A stretch of DNA of 35,601 nucleotides from Nostoc sp. NMS7. GTDB lineage: Bacteria > Cyanobacteriota > Cyanobacteriia > Cyanobacteriales > Nostocaceae. The stretch is from positions 1-35,601 of the forward strand of contig NZ_JABXKJ010000156.1 of assembly GCF_017115085.1 (NCBI RefSeq). The letters run 5' to 3'. Below, one piece after another: positions 1 to 6,844 of the stretch. The notes under the pieces were generated by a model. It made no database searches. It was not told where the DNA came from and saw only the letters and a program-made list of their open reading frames with translations. How positions within the stretch are numbered: the first letter of the stretch is position 1; each line of letters starts with the position of its first letter. Both the position numbers and the translations under genes were made by a program.

Positions 1-35
1 ATCATCACTATCAAATAGATATACTTTAATCTTCC

Positions 36-67
36 GCCCAAAATTTAACATATTTTGGGCTGTTTTT
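36..67 (+). terminator. Rho-independent terminator of a gene left of the window
   Basis: A perfect 9-bp stem, GCCCAAAAT at 36-44 and ATTTTGGGC at 52-60, with a 7-nt loop, is followed by TGTTTTTA. This is the classic intrinsic terminator form for plus-strand transcription. The gene it serves would lie upstream of position 1. The U-run is interrupted by one G, so efficiency may be moderate. Confidence 0.65.
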
Positions 68-140
68 ATCGGATTTCTCTTAACATTCAACACTTTTGGC
101 TCAAACTATATATATTACCGTATGACTATTGTTTTCATGA

Positions 141-258
141 TCTAGCCTTTCCTAATAAGAATGAGGTACAACTATAATCTCTCCTCTCCGAACTCACGGA
201 GAGGGGCTTGGGGGTGAGGTTTTGATCTGATGTACTTCATGCACCTGGAACCGCTATA
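141..258. repeat. Dispersed palindromic element, TATAGC-ended family, copy 1
   Basis: This stretch aligns end to end with 24214-24323. Both begin with a variant of TATAGCGCTTCCTAAT followed by AAGGTA or GAGGTA, carry a G-rich centre ending in GGGTGAGGT or GGGTGGGGT, and finish with a pyrimidine-rich arm ending in GCTATA. Here the centre is a hairpin, CCTCTCCG at 183-190 pairing with CGGAGAGG at 197-204. It has no coding capacity. It lies between the left-edge terminator and the 3' end of crtW, so it may also sit in the crtW transcript. Confidence 0.6.
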
Positions 259-273
259 TTAGATAAACAAAAA

Positions 274-1035
274 CTATTTTGCTTTGTAAATTTCTGGTAA
301 CTGCCACCAACTAATATGAGGATATTCGTGATGTTCTTCATGGTAGCCGAAATGATAGCAGGTGATAAATGACCACCAAATTGGACGGCTTATCGTTTGG
401 GAACAATGAGGCTGAATATAACCCCCTATAGGTTCACTATGAGGCAGAAAAGTACCAAAATAAAATAATTGCAATGAACTTAAAAGCGAAGGAATTACCC
501 AAAAGTATGTTAGATTATCACTGGGTATATGAACGATGTGATTACCAAAGTTATAAATAATGCTTAGGGCAATTATTTGTCCCCAACTCCAGTAACCTTT
601 CATAAAATGAAAATACCAAGCTAAGAAGTTTTTGTGTTTACCATTATGAAAATCTGGGTCTGTTTGATTTGTTGGGTTGTGGTGATGCAACCCATGTTTT
701 TTCAATAATTGTTTATAGGGTAAAAGACCATAAAAAGATAGGGTTAATGTCCCAATAAGATGATTCATCTTGGTGTTCTGGGGAAACACTACCCCATGCA
801 TGGCATCATGAGATGTAATAAATAATCCCGTATATAAAAATGTTTGCCAAAGTATAACAGGCGATAACATCCAAAATTTTAAGTTGGAGATATCAATGGA
901 TAGTAATAAACTCAGGCTAATCACCCATACGCTAACAATGATAATAGCAATCAAAAGTCCCTTAAACTGAGATTTACTTTTGACTACCGGGGTCAGTTTT
1001 GTTTGATGACTTGGTGGTTGTTCTAATTGAATCAC
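274..1035 (-). CDS. crtW: Beta-carotene ketolase CrtW
   Basis: A membrane di-iron oxygenase that adds the 4-keto group to beta-ionone rings, making echinenone and canthaxanthin from beta-carotene. The protein has 253 residues, the usual CrtW length. The three histidine clusters that hold the iron are visible: H76-D-A-M-H80, H114 with H117-H119, and H228/H232/H235-H236 in the context YHFGYHEEHHEYP. Hydrophobic segments lie near residues 24-47, 54-74, 151-168 and 177-194. The start is a GTG at 1033-1035; no upstream ATG in frame fits better. The overall sequence reads like the short CrtW ketolases of Nostoc and Anabaena rather than the long CrtO type. It stands alone, with no other carotenoid gene beside it; the divergent neighbour is a general short-chain dehydrogenase 760 bp away. 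Confidence 0.93.
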   Translation of the reverse strand: MIQLEQPPSHQTKLTPVVKSKSQFKGLLIAIIIVSVWVISLSLLLSIDISNLKFWMLSPVILWQTFLYTGLFITSHDAMHGVVFPQNTKMNHLIGTLTLSFYGLLPYKQLLKKHGLHHHNPTNQTDPDFHNGKHKNFLAWYFHFMKGYWSWGQIIALSIIYNFGNHIVHIPSDNLTYFWVIPSLLSSLQLFYFGTFLPHSEPIGGYIQPHCSQTISRPIWWSFITCYHFGYHEEHHEYPHISWWQLPEIYKAK

Positions 1036-1797
1036 GCTTTTACTCCGCCTAGTATTCAGATGAAAATTCCTAAAATTTAGTCACCACAAAACCTACTAAC
1101 CGCCAGCCAGAAAACTCTTTTAGTGGTCAGTATTTCGCATTGGACAATGCCAATACTTCAAAATGTTTATAATTATTAAGATACTTTAACTATTATTACA
1201 CATACAAGCCAATACCAAAAAATCTTTTCGGTTGAGAGTTTTGATATATACGTGATGATACTGCTAAGGTTAGTAATTATAAAAGCTAATATTTTTGTAT
1301 ATACTTACTAAACAGCCGAAGCTGGCAAAAAGGATGGTAATATAATTAGCGGCAAGAGTCGGGTATGAAGTTGACTAATTTCCGCATTACGCTGTAGTCG
1401 TTGAGATATCAAACTAGGTAAGCGGCAAAGCTGACCATAGCTAAACATTAGTGACAAGTTTGGACTGAAGAGTAAACCCCAACTCTAAAGCATTACAATC
1501 TTTATGGTTATATGCGTTTTCTATTGCATCAGTTGGGTAAACCCCCATTGTCGATTTTCCTGAATAATTAAATTATGTTTCTTATCATGTTTAACCAATA
1601 AATTAGAGCTATCTATCCGTCTGTAGTATTAAAGTGTAAACAAGTCTAAAGGATGAGATTTAGATTGTCAGGAAATACTTTTAAATTAAGGAAATAGTAT
1701 TTCAGATGTCAAAAAAACTCTAACGAAAGTTAGAAGGTTTTCTGAGTATTATTGTTCAAACTAAGAAAGATCAAATAATATTTTTCAAGTTTATAGT
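1036..1797. other. 762-bp intergenic region between divergent crtW and SDR genes
   Basis: The region is AT-rich and shows no open frame worth calling. It must hold the promoters of both flanking genes. The only clear secondary structure is a short hairpin, TCTAAC-GAAA-GTTAGA at 1719-1734, with a GAAA tetraloop, about 65 bp before the SDR start. No tRNA, riboswitch or long repeat was recognised. Confidence 0.5.
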
Positions 1798-2616
1798 ATG
1801 GCTCCTACGGTACTGATTACGGGTGCTTCTGAAGGTATTGGTAAAGCAACAGCTCTTTTATTTTCTCGGCAAGGATATGACCTTGTAATTGCAGCTCGTC
1901 ACGCTGACCGGTTGGAAGCTGTAGCGCAGGAAGTGCAAAGCTTTGGTCGTACAGCACCATTGACTGTTACCTGCGATGTCACTGATGCATCTCAGGTACA
2001 GACTTTGGTGCAAAAGGCATTGGAGCATTATGGTGATATCGATGTGTTGATAAATAATGCAGGCATCTTCGCATCGGGGCCAGTAGACCAGTTTTCTCTG
2101 AGTGATTGGCATCAAATTATAGACACTAATTTATGGGGATATATCCACACAATTAATGCCCTTTTGCCTCATTTGCTCCAGAGAGGAAGTGGAAGCATTA
2201 TTAATGTAAGTTCTATCGGCGGTAAGGTGCCTACTCCTTACTTGGTTCCCTATTGTACTAGTAAGTTTGGCGTGACAGGTTTAACACAAGCGCTAGAAGC
2301 AGAATTACAACCAAAAGGGATTCATGTTTGTGGCATTTATCCAAATTTGATTAATAGTAGTTTGATGGAACGAGCAGTTTTTCGGGGTAAGGATGAGCAA
2401 GAGGCTCAAAGTCGGCGCGAACAACTGGAAAATGTGTTCAAAAATCCGATAGTGGAGAAGCCTGAAGATGTGGCAAATGCTATCTGGGATGCAGTCAAGA
2501 ATAAGAAGTCGGAAGTAATGGTTGGTTCGGCGAATTTCTCCCAGGCTTTGTATCGGTTGTTTCCTGGTTTGGTAAAGTGGGTTTCCCGACAAGCCTTGAA
2601 AAATCAGGATAATTAA
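1798..2616 (+). CDS. Short-chain dehydrogenase/reductase (classical SDR)
   Basis: An NAD(P)-dependent oxidoreductase with a Rossmann fold; the substrate cannot be read from the sequence. The 272 residues carry the classical SDR set: the nucleotide-binding TGASEGIG at 8-15, the NNAG motif at 86-89, the catalytic serine at 138/139 and Y152-x3-K156. The basic residue of AARH at 32-35 after beta-2 hints at NADP(H) preference. The ATG at 1798 places the glycine motif at the usual distance from the N-terminus. It ends 62 bp before the convergent SRPBCC gene, and no strong terminator lies between. Position beside crtW is the only link to carotenoids and is weak evidence of function. Confidence 0.88.
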   Translation: MAPTVLITGASEGIGKATALLFSRQGYDLVIAARHADRLEAVAQEVQSFGRTAPLTVTCDVTDASQVQTLVQKALEHYGDIDVLINNAGIFASGPVDQFSLSDWHQIIDTNLWGYIHTINALLPHLLQRGSGSIINVSSIGGKVPTPYLVPYCTSKFGVTGLTQALEAELQPKGIHVCGIYPNLINSSLMERAVFRGKDEQEAQSRREQLENVFKNPIVEKPEDVANAIWDAVKNKKSEVMVGSANFSQALYRLFPGLVKWVSRQALKNQDN

Positions 2617-2678
2617 TTTTTGCCAGATAAGCTAAAGGGTTGGAACCGGTTACTAAAACTGAATTATTCGGGAAACAT

Positions 2679-3125
2679 TCAAGACTCGCACTCGCGTTTA
2701 GTGACATAGTGACGATAGCGAAACATTGCTTCTAGTTGCACTTGCACTAACCAACCACTGACAAATTCTACTGTTCCTCCACCAGGCATAGAGAAGGAGA
2801 TAGCATCAGTCAACCTAGTTTTGCCATCTTCCGGTTCAAATTCATGTCGATGTACCCAAAATTCAAAAGGCCCAGATATCTGTTCGTCGGTAAACAGGCG
2901 ATTTTTTTCGCATTCAGTATGACGCGCTAACCAAGTTAAGGGTAATGGGCCGAGAAATAGGCGAAATTCTGTGATAGCGCCGACGTTCAGCACCCCCTGA
3001 CGACGAACCACTTGGATTGGCTGCCAAGGTGGATTTAGCACTTGTAAAATATCTGGCCTTTCGTGAAATTTCCAAACTACTTCTGGTGGGGCATTAATTA
3101 TTGAGGAATGTTTAAAGTACAGCAT
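2679..3125 (-). CDS. SRPBCC (START-like) family protein
   Basis: A 148-residue protein of the SRPBCC / polyketide-cyclase-dehydrase-like fold, a helix-grip domain that binds hydrophobic ligands. It opens with a beta strand and the typical segment INAPPEVVWKFHERPDIL (residues 10-27). A GPFEFWVHRHEFEPEDGKTRL strand pair follows, then an amphipathic C-terminal helix (VQVQLEAMFRYRHYVTKR). No signal peptide or membrane segment is present. It lies only 19 bp downstream of the CPXCG gene on the same strand, so the two are probably cotranscribed. Ligand and role are unknown. Confidence 0.8.
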   Translation of the reverse strand: MLYFKHSSIINAPPEVVWKFHERPDILQVLNPPWQPIQVVRRQGVLNVGAITEFRLFLGPLPLTWLARHTECEKNRLFTDEQISGPFEFWVHRHEFEPEDGKTRLTDAISFSMPGGGTVEFVSGWLVQVQLEAMFRYRHYVTKRECES

Positions 3126-3144
3126 GGAAGGAAAAACCTAAAAT

Positions 3145-3333
3145 TCAACTTTCGCATTCGGTATCAATCTCGATATCTAGGGTATCTTCATTAAGCCGCA
3201 CATACAAAATATTGGGGTTACAGCAAACTTGACAATCTTCAATGTAAGATTGCTGTCCTCCAGCACTCAAATCAATAAAAGTTAAGTTCGGTTCGCCGCA
3301 ATAGGCGCAGTAATACTCAGCTGTGTTTTGCAT
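3145..3333 (-). CDS. CPXCG-motif cysteine-rich protein
   Basis: A small zinc-ribbon-like protein with two CxxC pairs, CAYCGEPN and CQVCCNPN, about 30 residues apart, as in the family called CPXCG cysteine-rich protein (about 60 residues). Its function is not established. An upstream ATG at 3390 would add 19 residues starting MPNAPCPMPNA. That text is the translation of an intergenic ATTGGGC/ATGGGGC heptamer repeat, so I prefer the ATG at 3331-3333, giving 62 residues beginning MQNTAEYYC. It ends 19 bp before the SRPBCC gene. The acidic C-terminus (DTLDIEIDTECES) is typical of the family. Confidence 0.8.
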   Translation of the reverse strand: MQNTAEYYCAYCGEPNLTFIDLSAGGQQSYIEDCQVCCNPNILYVRLNEDTLDIEIDTECES

Positions 3334-3488
3334 CAAGTTTTCAGCGATGAATTCAATGGCATTGGGCATGGGGCATGGCGCATTGGGCACTTGTACTGAG
3401 CTTTGCCGTTGGCGTAGCCTCTCGTAGAGAAGTATTGGTTATTTATTTCTCCCTTATCTTCCCCTACTCCTGTGTCCCCAATCCCCTA
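3334..3488. repeat. Heptamer-type repeat and dispersed GC-rich module
   Basis: Positions 3362-3390 hold degenerate heptamers of the ATTGGGC/ATGGGGC type. Positions 3405-3433 hold a GC-rich module, GTTGGCGTAGCCTCTCGTAG, resembling the short dispersed modules of Nostoc genomes. The stretch separates the radical SAM gene from the CPXCG gene on the same strand and could lower their cotranscription. Confidence 0.5.
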
Positions 3489-5144
3489 TTACCGAGTCCC
3501 TCCCAGTAATGGCTGTAGTTCCTTGGGGGATGGATTGATATAACTCTTAGCATCAGCCAAATGCTTTATTAGTGTAGACTGTGGCAAAGGCCCTTGCAAG
3601 TGGCTCCAAGGTAATATCTGCTCTGTTGACCACTCGGCGTGGACGTAGTAATCTAAGTCGGGGATTTGCCCTTTGAGTTGTTTGAAAGCCCGTTTGTAGC
3701 TACCCAAGGAGTCGCCAAAGTTACGAGTAAGTTGGAGAAGTTGGGAGAGCCTGCGATCGCCTCTCGATAACAAAGCTTGTATAATTGACCAATTATAGCT
3801 TTCTGGGCGAAATTCTATACCCTGTGGTTTAAGCTGTTTTTGTAAAAACTGTAACCGCTTTTCGGCTTGGCGATTTACCCCAAACCATTGAAACGGTGTG
3901 TGTGCTTTGGGTACAAAGGTGCTGCATCCGTATGTTAAGCGCAATCCCGGTGCAGCTTTTTTGATACTACGCATCATCGCCACGGTTTGCTCTAAATCTT
4001 CTGGTTCCTCACCGGGAATTCCTGCCATTCCGTAGAGTTTCAAGCTTTTCAATCCGCCAGCTTTGGCATTTATTGCCGCTTGGATGATTTCGTCGTTATG
4101 CAGCTTTTTGTTGATGATTTGGCGGATTTTCTCGGAACCACTTTCTACAGCAATTGTAAGCGATCGCGTGTCTCGTTTGGTCAAAGTTTCTGCTAACTTG
4201 ACTGTTACAGTATTGGTTCGCACTGAGGCAATACTGAGACGGACATCATCGTACTTTGGCTGACTAATATAATCTAGCAAAGTCTCAAATTCTGGATGCT
4301 GAGTTACAGAAGCCCCCAATAATCCTAGCCGATTTGTGACTTCTAAACCTCTGGCGATCGCGGGAATTAATGAATCTTCCAAACTGGCTGTTCTAAAAGG
4401 CAGTGTGAGATAACTCGCCAAACAAAAACGGCACATTTCTGGACAACTTCTCACCACTTCCACCATGTAAATATTTTCCCATGCGGCTTTTTCGGTGACT
4501 ACAGTCGATGCTGATAGAGTATTTCCCCGATAAGTCTGCTTTTGCACCACTGCGGGAATTTCGGGAGAAATTGGTTTAATTGACTTGATTGCACCATCTA
4601 GGCTGTGATATTCGACTTCATATAAACTGGGAATATAAATTCCTGGGATTTGTGCAAGTCGTTTTAGTTGAGTTTGTCTAGAAGCATTTCTCACTTCTTT
4701 GTAAGCTTCAATGAAATTCCCCAGTAGGTTTTCGCCATCTCCCAGTAAAACGACATCAAAAAAAGCTGCAAAAGGTTCAGGATTTGCTGTGAGAACTGGG
4801 CCACCACCGAAAATTATTGGATGAGAATCATCACGAGAAGTTGCCAGAATCGGAATTTCTAAAGATTCCAGCAAATTTAAAATATTCACATAATCCAGTT
4901 CCCAGGAAATCGAAAATCCGACAATTTCCGAGGTTCTGGGGAGTTGTTCGTGAGTATCTGTAAACAGGCGACTCACCTGCACATCATCACGCATTGCCAA
5001 AGTTGCCCAAACTACCTGATAGCCGAGGCTAGTGATACCTACGCTATATTCATTGGGAAAGGCGAAGATTATGGGGATAGCGTTGGTGTCTGGGGTGGCG
5101 GGGGTGAAAAGGAGGCGTTCAGAGGTAAATACAGATGATGTCAC
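3489..5144 (-). CDS. Radical SAM protein with N-terminal B12-binding-like domain
   Basis: A 551-residue radical SAM enzyme. Residues 25-145 form a Rossmann-like domain of the cobalamin-binding type, with FAFPNEYSVGITSLGYQ at the start and GGGPVLTANPEPFAAF at 113-128. The 4Fe-4S-SAM motif is C234-x3-C238-x2-C241 (CPEMCRFC), followed by a TIM-barrel-like region with ESGS (SAM ribose binding) and YGMAGIPGE. The order matches B12-binding/radical SAM proteins related to the TIGR03960 group found throughout cyanobacteria. The reaction is unknown. No DxHxxG histidine is evident, so cobalamin may not be bound base-off. The start is GTG at 5142-5144, just after SemiSWEET (22-bp gap), which suggests cotranscription. 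Confidence 0.82.
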   Translation of the reverse strand: MTSSVFTSERLLFTPATPDTNAIPIIFAFPNEYSVGITSLGYQVVWATLAMRDDVQVSRLFTDTHEQLPRTSEIVGFSISWELDYVNILNLLESLEIPILATSRDDSHPIIFGGGPVLTANPEPFAAFFDVVLLGDGENLLGNFIEAYKEVRNASRQTQLKRLAQIPGIYIPSLYEVEYHSLDGAIKSIKPISPEIPAVVQKQTYRGNTLSASTVVTEKAAWENIYMVEVVRSCPEMCRFCLASYLTLPFRTASLEDSLIPAIARGLEVTNRLGLLGASVTQHPEFETLLDYISQPKYDDVRLSIASVRTNTVTVKLAETLTKRDTRSLTIAVESGSEKIRQIINKKLHNDEIIQAAINAKAGGLKSLKLYGMAGIPGEEPEDLEQTVAMMRSIKKAAPGLRLTYGCSTFVPKAHTPFQWFGVNRQAEKRLQFLQKQLKPQGIEFRPESYNWSIIQALLSRGDRRLSQLLQLTRNFGDSLGSYKRAFKQLKGQIPDLDYYVHAEWSTEQILPWSHLQGPLPQSTLIKHLADAKSYINPSPKELQPLLGGTR

Positions 5145-5165
5145 AGGTGTTTTTTAGAGGCAAGT

Positions 5166-5420
5166 TTATCTATATATAATTTTAAGCCATAGAATAATCA
5201 AGTTAAAAATAAATGTCACGCCGTTCGCAAGAATAATCGGTAAGGATTGTAGATATATTCCATAAATTAACCACAAAAAAACACCAGTTGTGAATGTAAT
5301 CAGCGTCAACAAAGAAACATCTTTTGCTGATTTTGTTTGCCACGTTTTAAACATTTGTGGCAAAAAAGAGATTGTGGTTAGTGTGGCGGCAGCTAATCCG
5401 AGAATTGTCAGAAAATCCAT
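5166..5420 (-). CDS. SemiSWEET family sugar transporter (PQ-loop/MtN3 type)
   Basis: An 84-residue membrane protein made of one three-helix bundle, which dimerises to form a sugar uniporter in characterised SemiSWEETs. Helices lie near residues 3-25, 36-55 and 59-80. The PQ motif is clear in helix 1: SFLPQMFKTWQTKSAKDVS, where the proline acts as hinge and the following basic and KDVS residues are family signatures. The transported substrate cannot be told. It is the first gene of a minus-strand run with the radical SAM gene 21 bp downstream. Length and start (ATG at 5418-5420) are as expected. Confidence 0.88.
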   Translation of the reverse strand: MDFLTILGLAAATLTTISFLPQMFKTWQTKSAKDVSLLTLITFTTGVFLWLIYGIYLQSLPIILANGVTFIFNLIILWLKIIYR

Positions 5421-5610
5421 TTATACAAACCTATAAAATAAAGTTTTTATTGGTTAAAAACTTAGCTGACTTTTCACGTTGTATGGAAAAGCCCACGAAA
5501 GACCTAACCCCCTAGCCCTCTTCCCGACACTCTAAGGGGGAAAATTCAAAGTCTCTGACGCCACATGCTACCCTGCAGGAAGGCTAAGAGCGAACGAAGA
5601 ATTAAAAGAC

Positions 5611-6171
5611 CTAAGAACGTCGATTCAGGACAAAAAAGAAAGGTTGAGGTGAGTTTTTATAATCCATAATTCCTAACACAGTATTGTCATCTACTTTCCT
5701 AAAAGAGTCATTAATAGGTAAATAATCATAGATCATCGTGGCACTAATTTCTCCTCGATATTCCATGCTTCGGAGTCTGGCTTGACTTTTCTCTGTTTTC
5801 ATTAAGGAATTAGTCAGCATCAGCCAAGGTTTCAAAGAATTATTTTTGGGAATCGGAAACTTCAAAACCAAGTTCATCATAGTAGCATTGGGCGCTACCT
5901 TAAAAATTTTTTCCTGACTATCTAAAAATAACAAAGGGTGAACATTCTCAGGATCAACAAATTCCTTCCCATACCAATTAGATATTTCTAATAAGCCATC
6001 CATAGGGTGATCTGTATGAAGTCCAGAACCTTGCCAACGACCGAGCATAAAGTCTAAATTCACTGGTTCAAGAGCGTCAAACAACTGTAAAGCTATTTCT
6101 GTCGTAGTTTTACCAATTAAAAGAATTGACTGGTAGAGTTCTAATGTTTGCATTTTATCTGTTCCTGCCAT
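5611..6171 (-). CDS. GXWXG / DUF4334 domain protein
   Basis: A soluble protein of unknown function. The N-terminal part carries the GXWXG signature, LDFMLGRWQGSGLHTDHPMDG. The C-terminal part fits DUF4334: RLRSMEYRGEISATMIYDYLPINDSF, then LGIMDYKN and the closing FFVLNRR. I chose the ATG at 6169-6171 (MAGTDKMQTLEL). An in-frame TTG two codons upstream is possible and the ATG at 6153 is a third option. It is transcribed away from the repeat-rich gap 6172-6844. Members are often annotated only as hypothetical; lipid or ligand binding has been guessed from the beta-rich fold, but nothing here shows it. Confidence 0.8.
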   Translation of the reverse strand: MAGTDKMQTLELYQSILLIGKTTTEIALQLFDALEPVNLDFMLGRWQGSGLHTDHPMDGLLEISNWYGKEFVDPENVHPLLFLDSQEKIFKVAPNATMMNLVLKFPIPKNNSLKPWLMLTNSLMKTEKSQARLRSMEYRGEISATMIYDYLPINDSFRKVDDNTVLGIMDYKNSPQPFFFVLNRRS

Positions 6172-6388
6172 TATCAATTTGATTCATCTGAAGTTTTATT
6201 ATTACATTTACCTCGCCTAAATAGGCGCAAATTGTCTTTTAGGCATTTTTAGGGACGATTAGTTCCGAGCCTAAATTACCCCGTACCATTGAACTGCAAC
6301 AAATTCAGTAAATCGCAAAGCTTTTCTCAAGGGCGATGCCCTTCTCTACGAGACGCTCCGCGTAGCTTGCTTCCACGAAGTGGTACGG

Positions 6389-6436
6389 CGCAGGTGTTAC
6401 CCTGAGCTTGTCGAAGGGCTCAGGGTAACACCTGCG
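6389..6436. repeat. Perfect 19-bp-stem palindrome within a GC-rich dispersed module
   Basis: Arms 6389-6407 and 6418-6436 are exactly complementary over 19 bp (core GGTGTTACCCTGAGC) around a 10-nt loop, TTGTCGAAGG. Flanks 6330-6388 and 6437-6455 hold the GC-rich modules CGTAGCTTGCTTCC and GACTACGCCTACGC, which recur elsewhere in the window. This looks like an inserted REP-like element rather than a terminator: there is no U-run on either side. Confidence 0.7.
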
Positions 6437-6485
6437 GCAGACTACGCCTACGCTAATTAAATTCTACGTACGTATAGGTATAAAA

Positions 6486-6541
6486 ATAAGTTTTATCAAT
6501 AAAACTTATAATATTGAAAATAATTTCAAAAAATGAAATTA
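6486..6541. promoter_or_regulatory. Two adjacent AT-rich palindromes in the divergent gap
   Basis: ATAAGTTTTAT at 6486-6496 and ATAAAACTTAT at 6499-6509 form an 11-bp perfect palindrome with a 2-nt centre. TAATTTCA at 6521-6528 and TGAAATTA at 6534-6541 form a second one. They are 11 bp apart, between the divergent DUF4334 and TPR genes. They could be operators, or structure from a decayed element; no regulator is assigned. Confidence 0.35.
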
Positions 6542-6560
6542 CTTCCTACTTTTCAAACAT

Positions 6561-6754
6561 CCTCTTAACTCGACTTTATCCATTTTTTGGTAACGCTCAA
6601 GCTGACGCTGAAACCTTTGTGTGACGGTAGCTTTACTTTTTAGATTTAACCGAGAATCACTGACGTGGAATAATTTTTTGCCAAAAAGCTAGGTTTTTGC
6701 CGTATGAAGAGAACCAAGTTCTTAATTTTGGATAAAGTCGAGCTTAACAAGAGG
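6561..6754. mobile_element. Miniature element with long terminal inverted repeats (CTCGACTTTATCCA type)
   Basis: The left end, CCTCTTAACTCGACTTTATCCA (6561-6582, spaced motif CTCTTAA then TCGACTTTATCCA), is matched in inverse orientation by 6729-6754. The right arm has a 4-nt insertion near its outer end. The 146 bp between the ends have no coding capacity. Size and ends fit a MITE derived from an insertion sequence. It lies directly upstream of the TPR gene (start 6845), so the gene's promoter lies in or beside it. Confidence 0.6.
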
Positions 6755-6844
6755 CACAATAGTAACTGGAACTATTTTCAAAACATATCGTAAAAAATCC
6801 CGTTGCCTGAAAGCTAGGGAATTGTCGAAATCCCAAAAAATTAT

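Noticed and set aside
3334..3390. Upstream start for the CPXCG protein (MPNAPCPMPNA)
   Set aside because: The extra residues come from a heptamer repeat and family members begin near the first CxxC.
5501..5545. Pyrimidine/purine-rich stretch CTAACCCCCTAGCCC to TAAGGGGGAAAA as a terminator
   Set aside because: Partly complementary but with poor pairing and no U-run; more likely a fragment of a dispersed repeat, too short to classify.
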